From Desarmillaria ectypa (Eukaryota > Basidiomycota > Agaricomycetes > Agaricales > Physalacriaceae), in contig JAUDYN010000006.1 in NCBI GenBank assembly GCA_030407005.1, positions 1,798,001 through 1,862,000 on the forward strand: 64,000 nucleotides of DNA. Direction: 5' to 3'. Within the stretch, counting starts at the first letter, position 1; each line of letters opens with the position of its first letter. This document shows positions 55,137 through 64,000 of this stretch, piece by piece. The notes under the pieces are model-generated. The model had not been told where the DNA came from and made no database searches. It worked only from the letters and a program-made list of their open reading frames with translations. Made by a program: the position numbers and the translations under genes.

Positions 55137-57512
55137 CTAATCTTTTACCTTCTCAATCTTGGCCACAGTACTTTCCACTATGTTAGAAGTACTTACTGAC
55201 TGAATGTCTTTGAAGTCCCTTTTCTTAGGGCAACCTTTGGCTATGTAGCCCTTCTCATTGCAATGGAAACATCTTCCTTCAGCTTTCCATTGATCCACCT
55301 CCATCAGCTGTCCCAACTCACTATAGGTTATCCATCAACCAGTACTGGAATCCTGACTGGGACCCATATTGGCCATCAACTTCAGAGCCAAGAAACTTGT
55401 TGCTCCAACAGCAGGTTTGCTGTTGGGTTGTTGGTATGTAGGGTGAGTATCCTTCTTCTGTCCCTCATGTGAGAAGCCAGTGGTTTGATTGAAGACTCAT
55501 TTACACTGTCTCTCCTCATATATGTGCATGATGCACTCTTTTTATTCTGGGTAGGTGCATGGAATATTGATACTTATGTTGGAGATAAAGTCATGTAGAA
55601 GGTTAGTACTCCTAGTCAGATAGCCTTTACTATGGTGCCATATTCCTATTCATCCATTTGTTATCTTGTCAACTTGACTTCTTCCTCAAGTTTCTGAAAG
55701 TAATGGGAAGCAGGTTGCATTCCCATGTGGAGGTTGAACATCCACTTTTTATGGACCTCCTTGATGGCTGGGTCCTAGAATTGTCAGATAACTAGATCAA
55801 CAAAATCTTTCCAGCTAGGATAGCAAAAATAGGCAGAGGTGCTATCCCAGGCTTCTCCTATCCAGTATTCAGGTCATTTATAGACCTGCCAGTCCTTGGC
55901 AGATCCTTTGAAGTGTGACATTATGAATAATACTAGATATGATGGTAGTTGAAAATATTGGTGAAATACTTCAAAGTAGGCAATGCAGTTGCCTATAAAA
56001 TACTCTATATCATCATAGTCCCTCTTGAATGGTTTAGAGGGTTGGATGAGTATGGGTTTGATCCCTAGGTATAGGGCATTATTAGGTGCATTCCTGACAG
56101 GATTTAGTATCAGTTCCAGGAGTTTCTGTCCCAGGGGTGGTCTTGAGATTGAAAATCAATCTGGCCTAGAGGTTAGAGGGGGTCATGCAGGCTTGATGAG
56201 TCTTCCCCATTTAGATTCTTTCCTCTTATCACTAAGGTGCCAAATTTTTACATGGACAATTTGGCAGCTTCTGCTTCTATGAGTTCTTAACAGATTTGTT
56301 CAATCTGTCACTCATGTTCAGCTAGCTTTTTCCTAGCCACTTGGAGCCATTCTTTGGCTGATGGCTGCAGCATTTCTGCAGGGGCAGAACTTAGTCCAGA
56401 TTCTTCTCCAGCTCCTATGAATAGAAGGCTGCCACCCTAGTAGGAGTGGTAGCTAAGTTGTTGGACTTGCCTGATTGATGGCAAGTTAGGGGTTTGGCTG
56501 TGTAGCCAGGGTGTTGAGCAGGTATTGAGGGTAATTTATATATTAGGGCTGGAAAGATTCCAGCCTACCATAATAGCTTGTGAGATATGTAAACATATCA
56601 AAACTGGGCCTCAGGCCCATCCTCTGCTGGCTGGTTGGCCTCTCTTCAAGTCAAGTCTCTGAGAGTGCATTCTAATTCCTATCATTCCTCCACTATCTTT
56701 TGGCATAGGCTAGGAGCCAAGTTTCCTATGGTAGAGAGATATAGTTGCTAGTGTTAATTGGCCCATATTCAGGCATATATGTTGGGGCCTAGATTTGGCC
56801 CATATACTAAATCCTCTCAGTTGAGAGCCAGCCATTCATCCATGTTAGAATAAATGCAGAGCCAGGCAGTTCTGGCCTCAACGTCTGCTTGCCCAAGTTC
56901 CCAGACAGCAGTTCAGAAGGGGCTGAATAGGGTCTGATCAATATTGAAGAGGTCTGGCCACTCATAATTGGCCCCATTGATATTGAATGGATCATCAGGG
57001 GCTGTGGGAGTGGCCAAGGTTTTGGTGTTGTTAGAGTTGTTATCAATGATTTCAATGATAGGGAGGAAGGATGAGGATTCTGTTCCTCTGCTGGGCCAGA
57101 AGCCCCACTCCTGGGTAGTGATGGCCCAAGGGCCATATGAATAAATGTGAAGATAAGGTAGACCTATCCTAGGATTGTTTGGTTGTTGAACCCAACTGTG
57201 GGTTGAATAGAGGGGCAGGGTATAAGGGGGAGGAGAAGACTCTTAGGATCAGAGCATAGCCTATATATTCCTCTCATATTCTAGCATGGAGGAGGAGGAT
57301 CATTCCACCCAGTCATTTAAGTTGGCAGAGGTCCTCCCACATATAGGAAACTCCTCTGAGGAGTTTGAGAAGCAGACCCAGGGGTGGAAGATCCTTTCTT
57401 CTTCCCCAGATACTAGATCTGTGAAAGCCATCTGGGTGGGGGTGGGTCTCCTTGGGAGAATATGAAGAGAGGGTCAAGGGGGTCAGAGTGGGAGGTGAGA
57501 TGGATTTTGTCT
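55137..57512 (-). pseudogene. Gag of element L
   Basis: It ends KIEKVKD-TAG (55137-55139). The knuckle CFHCNEKGYIAKGC has the zinc-binding His changed to Tyr. The capsid-like part lies at about 55850-56050. The N-terminal acidic part at 56807-57136 includes LKSLITTLT and MNGWLSTERI. The likely start codon is ATA in FIFSQGD near 57460. Stops are frequent. Confidence 0.82.
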
Positions 57513-57644
57513 TCAGCATAGACATGCCCAGATTTCTTCTTCATAGATGAGTACAAAGAGTGTTGTAAATATTACTAGTAGTATGGTACCACCAATAGCA
57601 GTACCAATTGTGATGGTTTGTCATTCACATTGTTCTTCTAGCAT
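57513..57644 (-). pseudogene. Membrane mini-ORF of element L (43 codons, one internal stop)
   Basis: It reads MLEEQCE, TGA at codon 8, QTITIGTAIGGTILLVIF, TTLFVLIY, EEEIWACLC and a stop. AIGGT and YEEEIW match J closely. It sits between the primer site and gag. Confidence 0.62.
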
Positions 57645-57688
57645 ATATCATACTTCTTTATGACTGGCAGTGAAGGAGCAGGTGGTTT

Positions 57689-57701
57689 ATCTTTTGACTA
57701 A
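57689..57701 (-). promoter_or_regulatory. Self-primer binding site of element L
   Basis: Minus-strand TTAGTCAAAAGAT next to the LTR is the exact complement of ATCTTTTGACTAA in the LTR (57836-57848). Confidence 0.77.
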
Positions 57702-58096
57702 TGTTAGGACTCAGTCCTCACATGATCTTTGGATCAGACACTACTCTTGGGCTATCTCACATTCAGACAATCACCTATAATAAGAGAGCAGCTTAGATCT
57801 TTGGATGAATATAGAAGATAGTATATGATTTAAGTTTAGTCAAAAGATAGAGAATATATACAAAAACTACTCTACTTATATACTGAAAGAGGAGAGCTAA
57901 TAATAGTTGTATTCATATATTGTCCATGCATGAAACAAGTAGGATTGTGTGACTATAGTGTGACTATAATGAAGTATCTGAGAATAAAGTGACAACATGG
58001 TTGAATCAATAGTTGTTATTGATGGACAATAGTGATATCAATGAAAAATGATGATTAGATGTTGAATAAGATAAGAAAAATGAAAAAATTATGACA
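57702..58096 (-). repeat. 5' LTR of element L
   Basis: 395 bp; its outer end reads ATTATGACA on the plus strand before the AAGGA duplication. Confidence 0.92.
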
Positions 58097-61000
58097 AAGG
58101 ACACCTGAGAACAACTCTATGAACTTCATGAACCCATATGATATATTTGCAGTACAAAGAGCACTGAATGAGACTTCATGATAGAAGTACAACTCACCCT
58201 CTATACTAGAAAAAAAATTCTCACTACTAAAGCATTACTGGATAGTGGTTGTATGGGCAGTTCTATCAATCATTTATATGTTCTCAAACATGACCTTGAC
58301 ATCTGAAGAGCCACTGCCCCTATTTCTATGTATAACATAGATGGAACCCATAATAAGATAGGTGATATCACTGAATTTGTTGAACTATGTATGATCATCA
58401 GTGGACACATAGAATGAATCAACTTAGCCATCACAGATCTTGGCCCCAAGACAATCTACTTGGGCCACAACTAGTTAAAACACCATAACCCAGTCATCAA
58501 TTGGAAGACAGGGACAATAATCTTCAGACATTGCCAATGCATCAAAAATCCTCTTCCCCTCCCTAACACAGATGATGACAATAAGTAGAATGATGAACTG
58601 GAGGAAGATGAAACCATTCTCACTGTTAATATGCAGGAGAAATTAGTCATCCATGCCATACACCATGCTAATGACTTGGGTGCAGCTGCCAATGTAGAAA
58701 AGCCCAAGAAAACATTTGAGGAATTAGTATCTCCTCAATATCAAAGCTTTAGAGATTTATTCTCTAAAGAAAGTTTCAATGAGTTACCAGAATGAAAACC
58801 ATGGGACCATGCTATCAAGCTAGTACCCAACTTGAAAATGACCTTGAACTATAAGGTTTATCCTTTGAACAGGAATGAATAAGAACAGCTTAATAAATTC
58901 CTTGACAAAAACCTCAGCTTGAGAGGATTTGACCCTCTAAATTGCCATTCATTTCACTCTTTTTCTTTGTCAAGAAAAAGGATGGTTCTCTCCATCCCAT
59001 ACAGAATTACTGCAAACTGAATAAAATGACCATAAAAAACTGATATCCTCTTCCCCTCATCTCTGAACTCATTGACAAACTACAAGGAGCCAAATACTTC
59101 TGCAAACTCAATGTCTGCTGGGGATACAACAATGTGTGGATTCAGGAAGACAACAAAGAAAAAGCCACCTTCTGAACCAACCATAGACTATTTGAACCAA
59201 CTATCATGTTTTTCAGATTGACCAATTCCCCCACCACCTTCCAATGAATAATGAATGATATCTTCTGGAATCTCATCTCTGAAGGAAAAGTCACCATCTA
59301 CCTAGACAACATCCTAATTTTGACTAAGAACTTAGAAGAACACCAACTCATCATACACCAGGTTCTCCAATGCTTATGAGAAAATAAACTCTTTCTCAAA
59401 GCACAAAAGTGCAAATTTAAGATCCTGAAGATAGAATATCTAGGGGTTATCATCAGCCAGGACTCAGTATGAATGGACCCAGTCAAAGTGGCAGGAATCA
59501 CAGAATAGCCAATGCTATCCAAGAAGAAGAAACTTTAGTCCTTCTTAGGGTTTACCAACTTCTATTGAAAATTCATATGCAACTATTCAAAAATCATCAA
59601 ACCTCTCACTCAGTTAATGGGTAATGCTGAATGGAAATGAGAAGAGGCCCAAAAGCAGGCCTTCCTTCAATTGAAAGTGCAGATGATGAAAGATATAGTT
59701 TTAGTCATCCTGACCAGCAATGAAAGATTCATGGTAGAGGCAGATGCCAGTGATGGGGCAATCAGTGTGGTACTAAGTCAGTATCAGAATAACTGGTGGT
59801 GACCTGTCACATTCATGTCTAAAGCTCTAACCATAACTGAATGCAACTACAAAATTTACAATAAAGAACTACTCACTATCATGTTCACTCTAGAGGAATG
59901 ATGCCATTATCTCATGAGAGTCACTAAAGATGTGGAGATTTGGACTGTCCATCAGAATCTCCAGTACTTCCAGAAATGGCAGAAGTTAAACTGATAACAA
60001 GTCCACTGGATCACTAAACTCATAGAATACTATTTCACTCTCAAGCACCAACCTGGAGCAGCAAACAAGAAGGCTGATCTGCTCAGTCAATGCAATGATC
60101 ACAATCAAGGAAAGGGGGATAATCATGACATAATCATCCACCATCCAGAGCACTTTCAAGCTCTCATTATGCTCATCACTACTGAGAAACACTCAAGAGC
60201 TCAAGATGCTATACATTGAAAGAAATCATGAGATCAAGGCATAGCAGTTTTGCTCAATCATGAATGAGGGATCACTCAGGAAAAAGAAATATTATATTAT
60301 GATGAACACATCTACATACCCAGAAAGGAGTCTCTACAAGGTGAAATCATCACCTGTAACTACAATCACATCACCACTAGTCATCCAGGTATAGCCAAAA
60401 CTACTGAGCTCATTCTCTGAGAGTACTGGTGGCCAAAGCTGAAGACAGATGTGGAAAAATACATTAAAGGGTGAAAAACATGTCAGCATACTAAGAGTAG
60501 CACCCAGACAAAAATAGCACTATTATATCCAAACACTATTCCCATGGAGCCATAGATGCATATCTCAGTTGATATAGTCACCAGACTCTCTGAGTCCAAT
60601 GGATATGATGCTCTATTGGTGGTCATCAACAGGTTTTCAAAAGCTATCATCCCCATCACCTATCACAAAGAGCTCTCTGCAGAAGGATAGGCCTGAATTC
60701 TCCAAGACCATGTATATGCCAAACATGGAATGCCCCAAGTCATCATCTCTGATTGAGATCCCCAGTTCACCCTAGTTCATCTCAAACTTTATGAAGGACT
60801 TGTATAGAATGTTAAACATCACTCCAAATGTGTCTACAGCATATCACCCACAAACTGATGGGCAGATGGAATGAGTCAACCAAGAAATTGAAAAGTACCT
60901 TTGAATCTTTATCAACCATCAACAGGATGATTAGAGCAACTGGCTACCTCTGATAGAGTTCACCCACAATAACCAAGTACACTCTGCCACTAGGCAAAGC

Positions 61001-61878
61001 CCATTCCTGGTTCTCTATGAAAGGAATTCCCAACTGATATCTGACTCCATCAGAGAAACTCCATTTGCCAACCCAACTGCCATAGAATTCACCAAAACTA
61101 TGGCCCAAGTTCACAAGAAGGTATATGATACATTAAACAAGGCTGCCTCACTGATAAAAGAACAATACAACAAGAGAAGATGCCTGGCCCAAGAATATCA
61201 GATTGGGGATAAGGTTTGACTGGACATGAGTAATCTTCACCTTCCAAGACTGAAGAAGAAATTCAATGACAAGCAGACTGGACTATTTGAAATACTCAAG
61301 AAAACAGAGGCAGCAGCATACAAGTTAAAACTACTGCCACAATGGAAGATTCACTCTTGATTTAATAAAAAGCTGCTAACCCCATACATGGCACCCTTCT
61401 TTCCAAATCAACAACTACCACCACCATCTCCCCCAGACCTCATTGACAGCCAAGAGGAATACAAAGTTGAGGATATACTAGATTCTAGAACACACTAAGT
61501 ATGAGCCAAGAAAGGACAATGCTCTAAGTTGGTACTGACTACTTGGTCAAGTGGAAAGAATGGACCCAAGAGCATAACATCTGGGTCAGAGAGATGGAAA
61601 TGAGAAACACACAGGAGACAATCAGGAAGTATAAAGAAAAAGTATGATACACATAGAGAACAGATATCACCAAAATTGTAACCAAGGAAAAGGTCATTAG
61701 CATAATCCTTAACCACAAGTATGCCAACAATGGGGATATTACCTATCTTGTTCAACAACAGGATGGATTCAAGAAGTGGATAAAAAATCCAGACATGAAC
61801 CACTGAAAAATCCTACTAGACAAATACTGGACTAACCAAGCAAACTCCCAAAATGATTCCCCAGAAGAGGAACCTTGA
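58097..61878 (+). pseudogene. Pol of element A, protease to chromodomain
   Basis: Protease has LLDSGCMGSSIN (about 58232). RT has YLDN at 59299-59310. RNase H shows VEADASDGAI and YNKELLTIM (59735-59890). Integrase has a zinc region (about 60330-60490, GxKTC) and SVDIVTRLSES-like text around the first Asp (about 60560). In the second Asp region a TGA follows ISD and a short duplicated CACCCTAGTTC-like insertion appears (about 60750-60790). GPY/F is TGLFEILKKT and the chromodomain lies at about 61440-61620. TGA is at 61876-61878. Stops are dense. Confidence 0.85.
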
Positions 61879-61910
61879 CAGTTGGGATGACTGTCTTAAT
61901 GAGAAGGTAA
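61877..61910 (+). promoter_or_regulatory. Hairpin and polypurine tract of element A
   Basis: Stem GACAGT/ACTGTC (61877-61895): the outer G-C pair of other copies is replaced by A-T on both sides, a compensated change. ATGAGAAGGTAA then leads to the LTR. Confidence 0.7.
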
Positions 61911-62356
61911 TGTTACAATTTTTCCTTATCTTATCTTATCTCCAAAGCACCTATCTTATCACTAGCACTTATCTTTTTCCTGATCTCTGTCTTTATCCAT
62001 GGTGATTGCCAACATCATCTCATCCAAAAGGAGTGCCCTCAGCTATTGTGCTTAGGGTTAGTGACAGTTGCTTGATGGACACTTTCCATTGTTTCATGCA
62101 CAACCTACTCATGGGCATACCTATTATTAACTGTCCAGTTTTTGTATATAAACTAGTTAGTTCTCACTGTAGATACTTCAGCTTCAAACTAAAGTTTCTT
62201 TATACCATCATCTCTCTCTAAGAACTCAGCTAATAGTCTAGCCTCTCTTCATAGGGTCCAAAGACCATAGCTGTTATCCACAGGTGACTGTCCAAACATG
62301 AGACAGCCCAAGGAGTTAACATGTGTCTGCAGATCACATGAAGTGTGGGCCTAATA
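61911..62356 (+). repeat. 3' LTR of element A
   Basis: 446 bp, the longest LTR here, starting TGTTACAATTTTTCC and ending GGGCCTAATA. It aligns with 1029-1443 and supplies the part missing there. Confidence 0.9.
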
Positions 62357-62361
62357 GCAGG
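62357..62361. repeat. Target-site duplication of element A, right copy (GCAGG)
   Basis: Identical to 1024-1028. Sequence to the right (TATCTGTTC...) is outside the pile. Confidence 0.85.
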
Positions 62362-64000
62362 TATCTGTTCAAGCAAGGCTTTATAGCATCCATAGTGAAT
62401 GCCTAAAGTTCCTGATTGCTTCAAAAATAATGGATTAGGCATTACAGAGGTAGAGATATGGATGCAGCTAGTAGCAAGTTAACCAGCAACTTGCAAGGAT
62501 TTTTTTTTCCAGCATCCACAATTGGCTATCAAAACTGTGAGGTTTCATGAATGGTGAGTAGGGCCATGTCTGAGCTGAAGTACAGGTATATAAACACTGA
62601 AAGGAAGGAATGAAGTAGATAGCAGATATGTGAATGAGGAAGTCCAGAAATAAACTGGCTGATATATTAGGGGGAGTCAGAGTTAGGGATCATGGATGAT
62701 TATGAAGCTGATTATGGACCATAATCATCATCATAATTGCCCTGACTCTGACCACTATATGTGAATGAAAGACTTGACCAGGGTGATCTATGAGAACTTG
62801 ACAAGCTGGAGAAAGCTTTGACACCAACTAAGTTGCCAACACAGAATTGCAAGATGCATCCTTACCTAACACTGCCAAGATTCCGCATAAAATCTACTTC
62901 ACCACACTTTCCCCAGAATGTCAAGTACAGAGGTCAGTTGGTGCTGATGTTTGATAAGAAGTTCACCTGCAATATTACATATAAGGGATAGAAGCCATGG
63001 GCATTAACTTGAAATCCGCACCTAAATGCTGTCATTGTTCTATAACCAGAACTTGATGAGAACAATGCTGTTGGAGAGATAGGATGTGATCTTGAGGTCC
63101 TAGAGTCCACCGTTGTTCGATTGTTGATGTCAGGCATCTGTCCAGAGCAAGTTCATAGCCCTCCACTTGATAGGTAATGCCTCTCCAGTTCCAACAATGT
63201 ATTATGAAGCCAGCCGGTAGATCCCGGAGAAATCCCTGTCTATAAGTGGCAATCACCACCAAGGCTACAAGGCTCTTGGGGCATGGGCATGGAAACAAAA
63301 CGATGTGCAGACACAGAAGAATCTGGCTACTTAATCGAAAGGGGGGTTGAAGAATAATGAATGCCAGAAAGAACAGTCGCGAGTCGGACTATGAAATAAT
63401 CCCTGGCTTCCATGTCTGTTTCCTTTGGGTTGATGTGGTATCTGTGGATGAGCCTCCGTAATGCCATCTATGACTGCGTCGATGCTTTGCGCCGTATTTC
63501 CCAAGTGCTATGCATAGCGCGAACACCCGAAGGGAATGAGTAGGTTTAGATACTTACTGCATAATCAATCGAGAAATAAAGTAGGAAGCACGGTATATAA
63601 AAAGGACAATATGACAAAAGATAGCAGTCCAAATTTAGTCCAAATTCTCAACCCGACTTTCGGTTGTTCGTTGTTCGCCCTATTGCGTTCTTTCAACAAT
63701 TACCACGAGCTCATCCGACCGCTCCGGTTGAGCTCCAATGTCCATTTCAAGGACTACGCTCCGAATGGTAGATTCCTCAACGCTTGTCGTGTAAGATTCC
63801 GAAGGTGTCCGTAAATGAAGTGTCGACACCGTACTTTGATCAGAGTCATCATTTGGTCGCGTATGTCCTGCTGCTGCCCGACCAAGAAGGAGTGTGGGTG
63901 CAACTCCCTACGCAAGGCGTTTAATATATGACAAAGGAGTCTAAGATAGTAAACGCACCTTCGCGATGGCAGCTATGATATCAAGGTAATACACTCCAAA
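62362..64000. other. Right flank outside the pile, no gene recognised
   Basis: CpG is scarce to about 62.9 kb and then clearly more frequent, which suggests unmethylated or low-copy host DNA toward the end. Overlapping minus-strand frames (63032-63298, with GFLRDLPAGFIIHCWNWRG; 62934-63137) and a plus-strand frame (63536-63814, 92 codons) could be exon pieces. I recognise no family and no convincing splice pattern. A T8 run lies near 62500. Confidence 0.4.
63032..63298 (-). CDS. Possible exon or short ORF in CpG-retaining flank, unknown product
   Basis: An 88-codon minus-strand frame contains VIATYRQGFLRDLPAGF and HCWNWRGITYQVEGYELAL. The amino-acid composition looks more protein-like than the random frames elsewhere in the window, and the local CpG content is normal. 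Start and end are uncertain, and it may be one exon of a split gene. No function is proposed. Confidence 0.25.
   Translation of the reverse strand: MFPCPCPKSLVALVVIATYRQGFLRDLPAGFIIHCWNWRGITYQVEGYELALDRCLTSTIEQRWTLGPQDHILSLQQHCSHQVLVIEQ

Larger units (their letters stand above)
50120..58096 (-). mobile_element. Element L: complete minus-strand chromovirus
   Basis: Both LTRs are 395 bp (50120-50514, 57702-58096), bracketed by AAGGA. All internal parts are in order on the minus strand with nothing nested inside, so it is structurally the simplest copy besides J. It is older than J: CpG-poor and full of stops. Confidence 0.93.
1024..62361 (+). mobile_element. Element A: outermost Ty3/gypsy chromovirus, broken up by later insertions
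   Basis: A 5' LTR fragment at 1029 and a 3' LTR at 61911-62356 share the unusual start TGTTAyrATTTTTCCTTATC and the following text at high similarity, and the direct repeat GCAGG flanks both outer ends. Between them the plus-strand internal parts occur in order: gag (17116-18441, 47353-48383), then pol (48384-50119, 58097-61878). All other elements lie inside these breaks. The junction text is continuous across F (AATCT duplicated) and L (AAGGA duplicated). The end of the 5' LTR, the primer site and the mini-ORF of A are missing, apparently lost in a deletion involving B and E. This is the oldest insertion by nesting order. Confidence 0.85.

Noticed and set aside
1..64000. CRISPR arrays, operons or bacterial-type systems
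   Set aside because: No regularly spaced repeats, and the coding content is eukaryotic LTR retrotransposon throughout.

Overview
The window is a nested pile of decayed long-terminal-repeat retrotransposons, almost certainly from a filamentous fungus (probably a basidiomycete, but nothing here proves the phylum). All but one are Ty3/gypsy chromoviruses of one superfamily. Their order is LTR, primer site, small membrane-protein ORF, gag (proline-rich, capsid-like, CCHC), pol (long N-terminal extension, aspartic protease, RT, RNase H, integrase, GPY/F, chromodomain), hairpin, polypurine tract, LTR. No cellular gene is recognised.

Layout (letters are mine). A(+), 1024-62361, is the outermost element; the 5-bp duplication GCAGG brackets 61 kb. 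Its pieces are a 5' LTR fragment (1029-1443), gag (17116-18441 and 47353-48383), pol (48384-50119 and 58097-61878) and a 3' LTR (61911-62356). Inside it lie B(-) 1444-15946, C(-) 3666-~11095 inside B, an unclassified 1.3-kb block (~11096-12442), D(+) ~12443-14308, E(+) 15947-17115, F(-) 18442-47352, G(+) 21526-29803, H(-) 29804-43327, J(+) 31848-40462 inside H, K(+) 43328-46550 carrying a copia-type solo LTR (44517-44733), and L(-) 50120-58096. The flanks are 1-1023 and 62362-64000; the last kilobase is visibly richer in CpG.

J is the youngest. Its two 423-bp LTRs differ at about 14 sites, nearly all transitions, and it is bracketed by CAGCC/CAGCC, yet it already carries about 15 pol stops, 13 of them TGA. 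The older copies are CpG-depleted with many TGA stops where relatives keep Arg or Gln, as expected from CpG decay after methylation.

Four points go beyond routine annotation. (1) A membrane-spanning mini-ORF of about 38-51 codons precedes gag in six copies (B, F, G, H, J, L). (2) The 13-nt primer site just inside the 5' LTR is a perfect complement of a 13-mer about 34 bp downstream of the LTR TATA box, and the two covary through four sequence versions, which indicates Tf1/sushi-type self-priming. (3) Gag is split over two reading frames with the same +1 offset in five copies, and pol follows in the -1 frame in three copies checked. (4) A hairpin sits between the pol stop and the polypurine tract in every 3' end. 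The mismatched flanks of B and G, against the perfect duplications of A, F, J and L, point to recombination between separate insertions with loss of the DNA between them.
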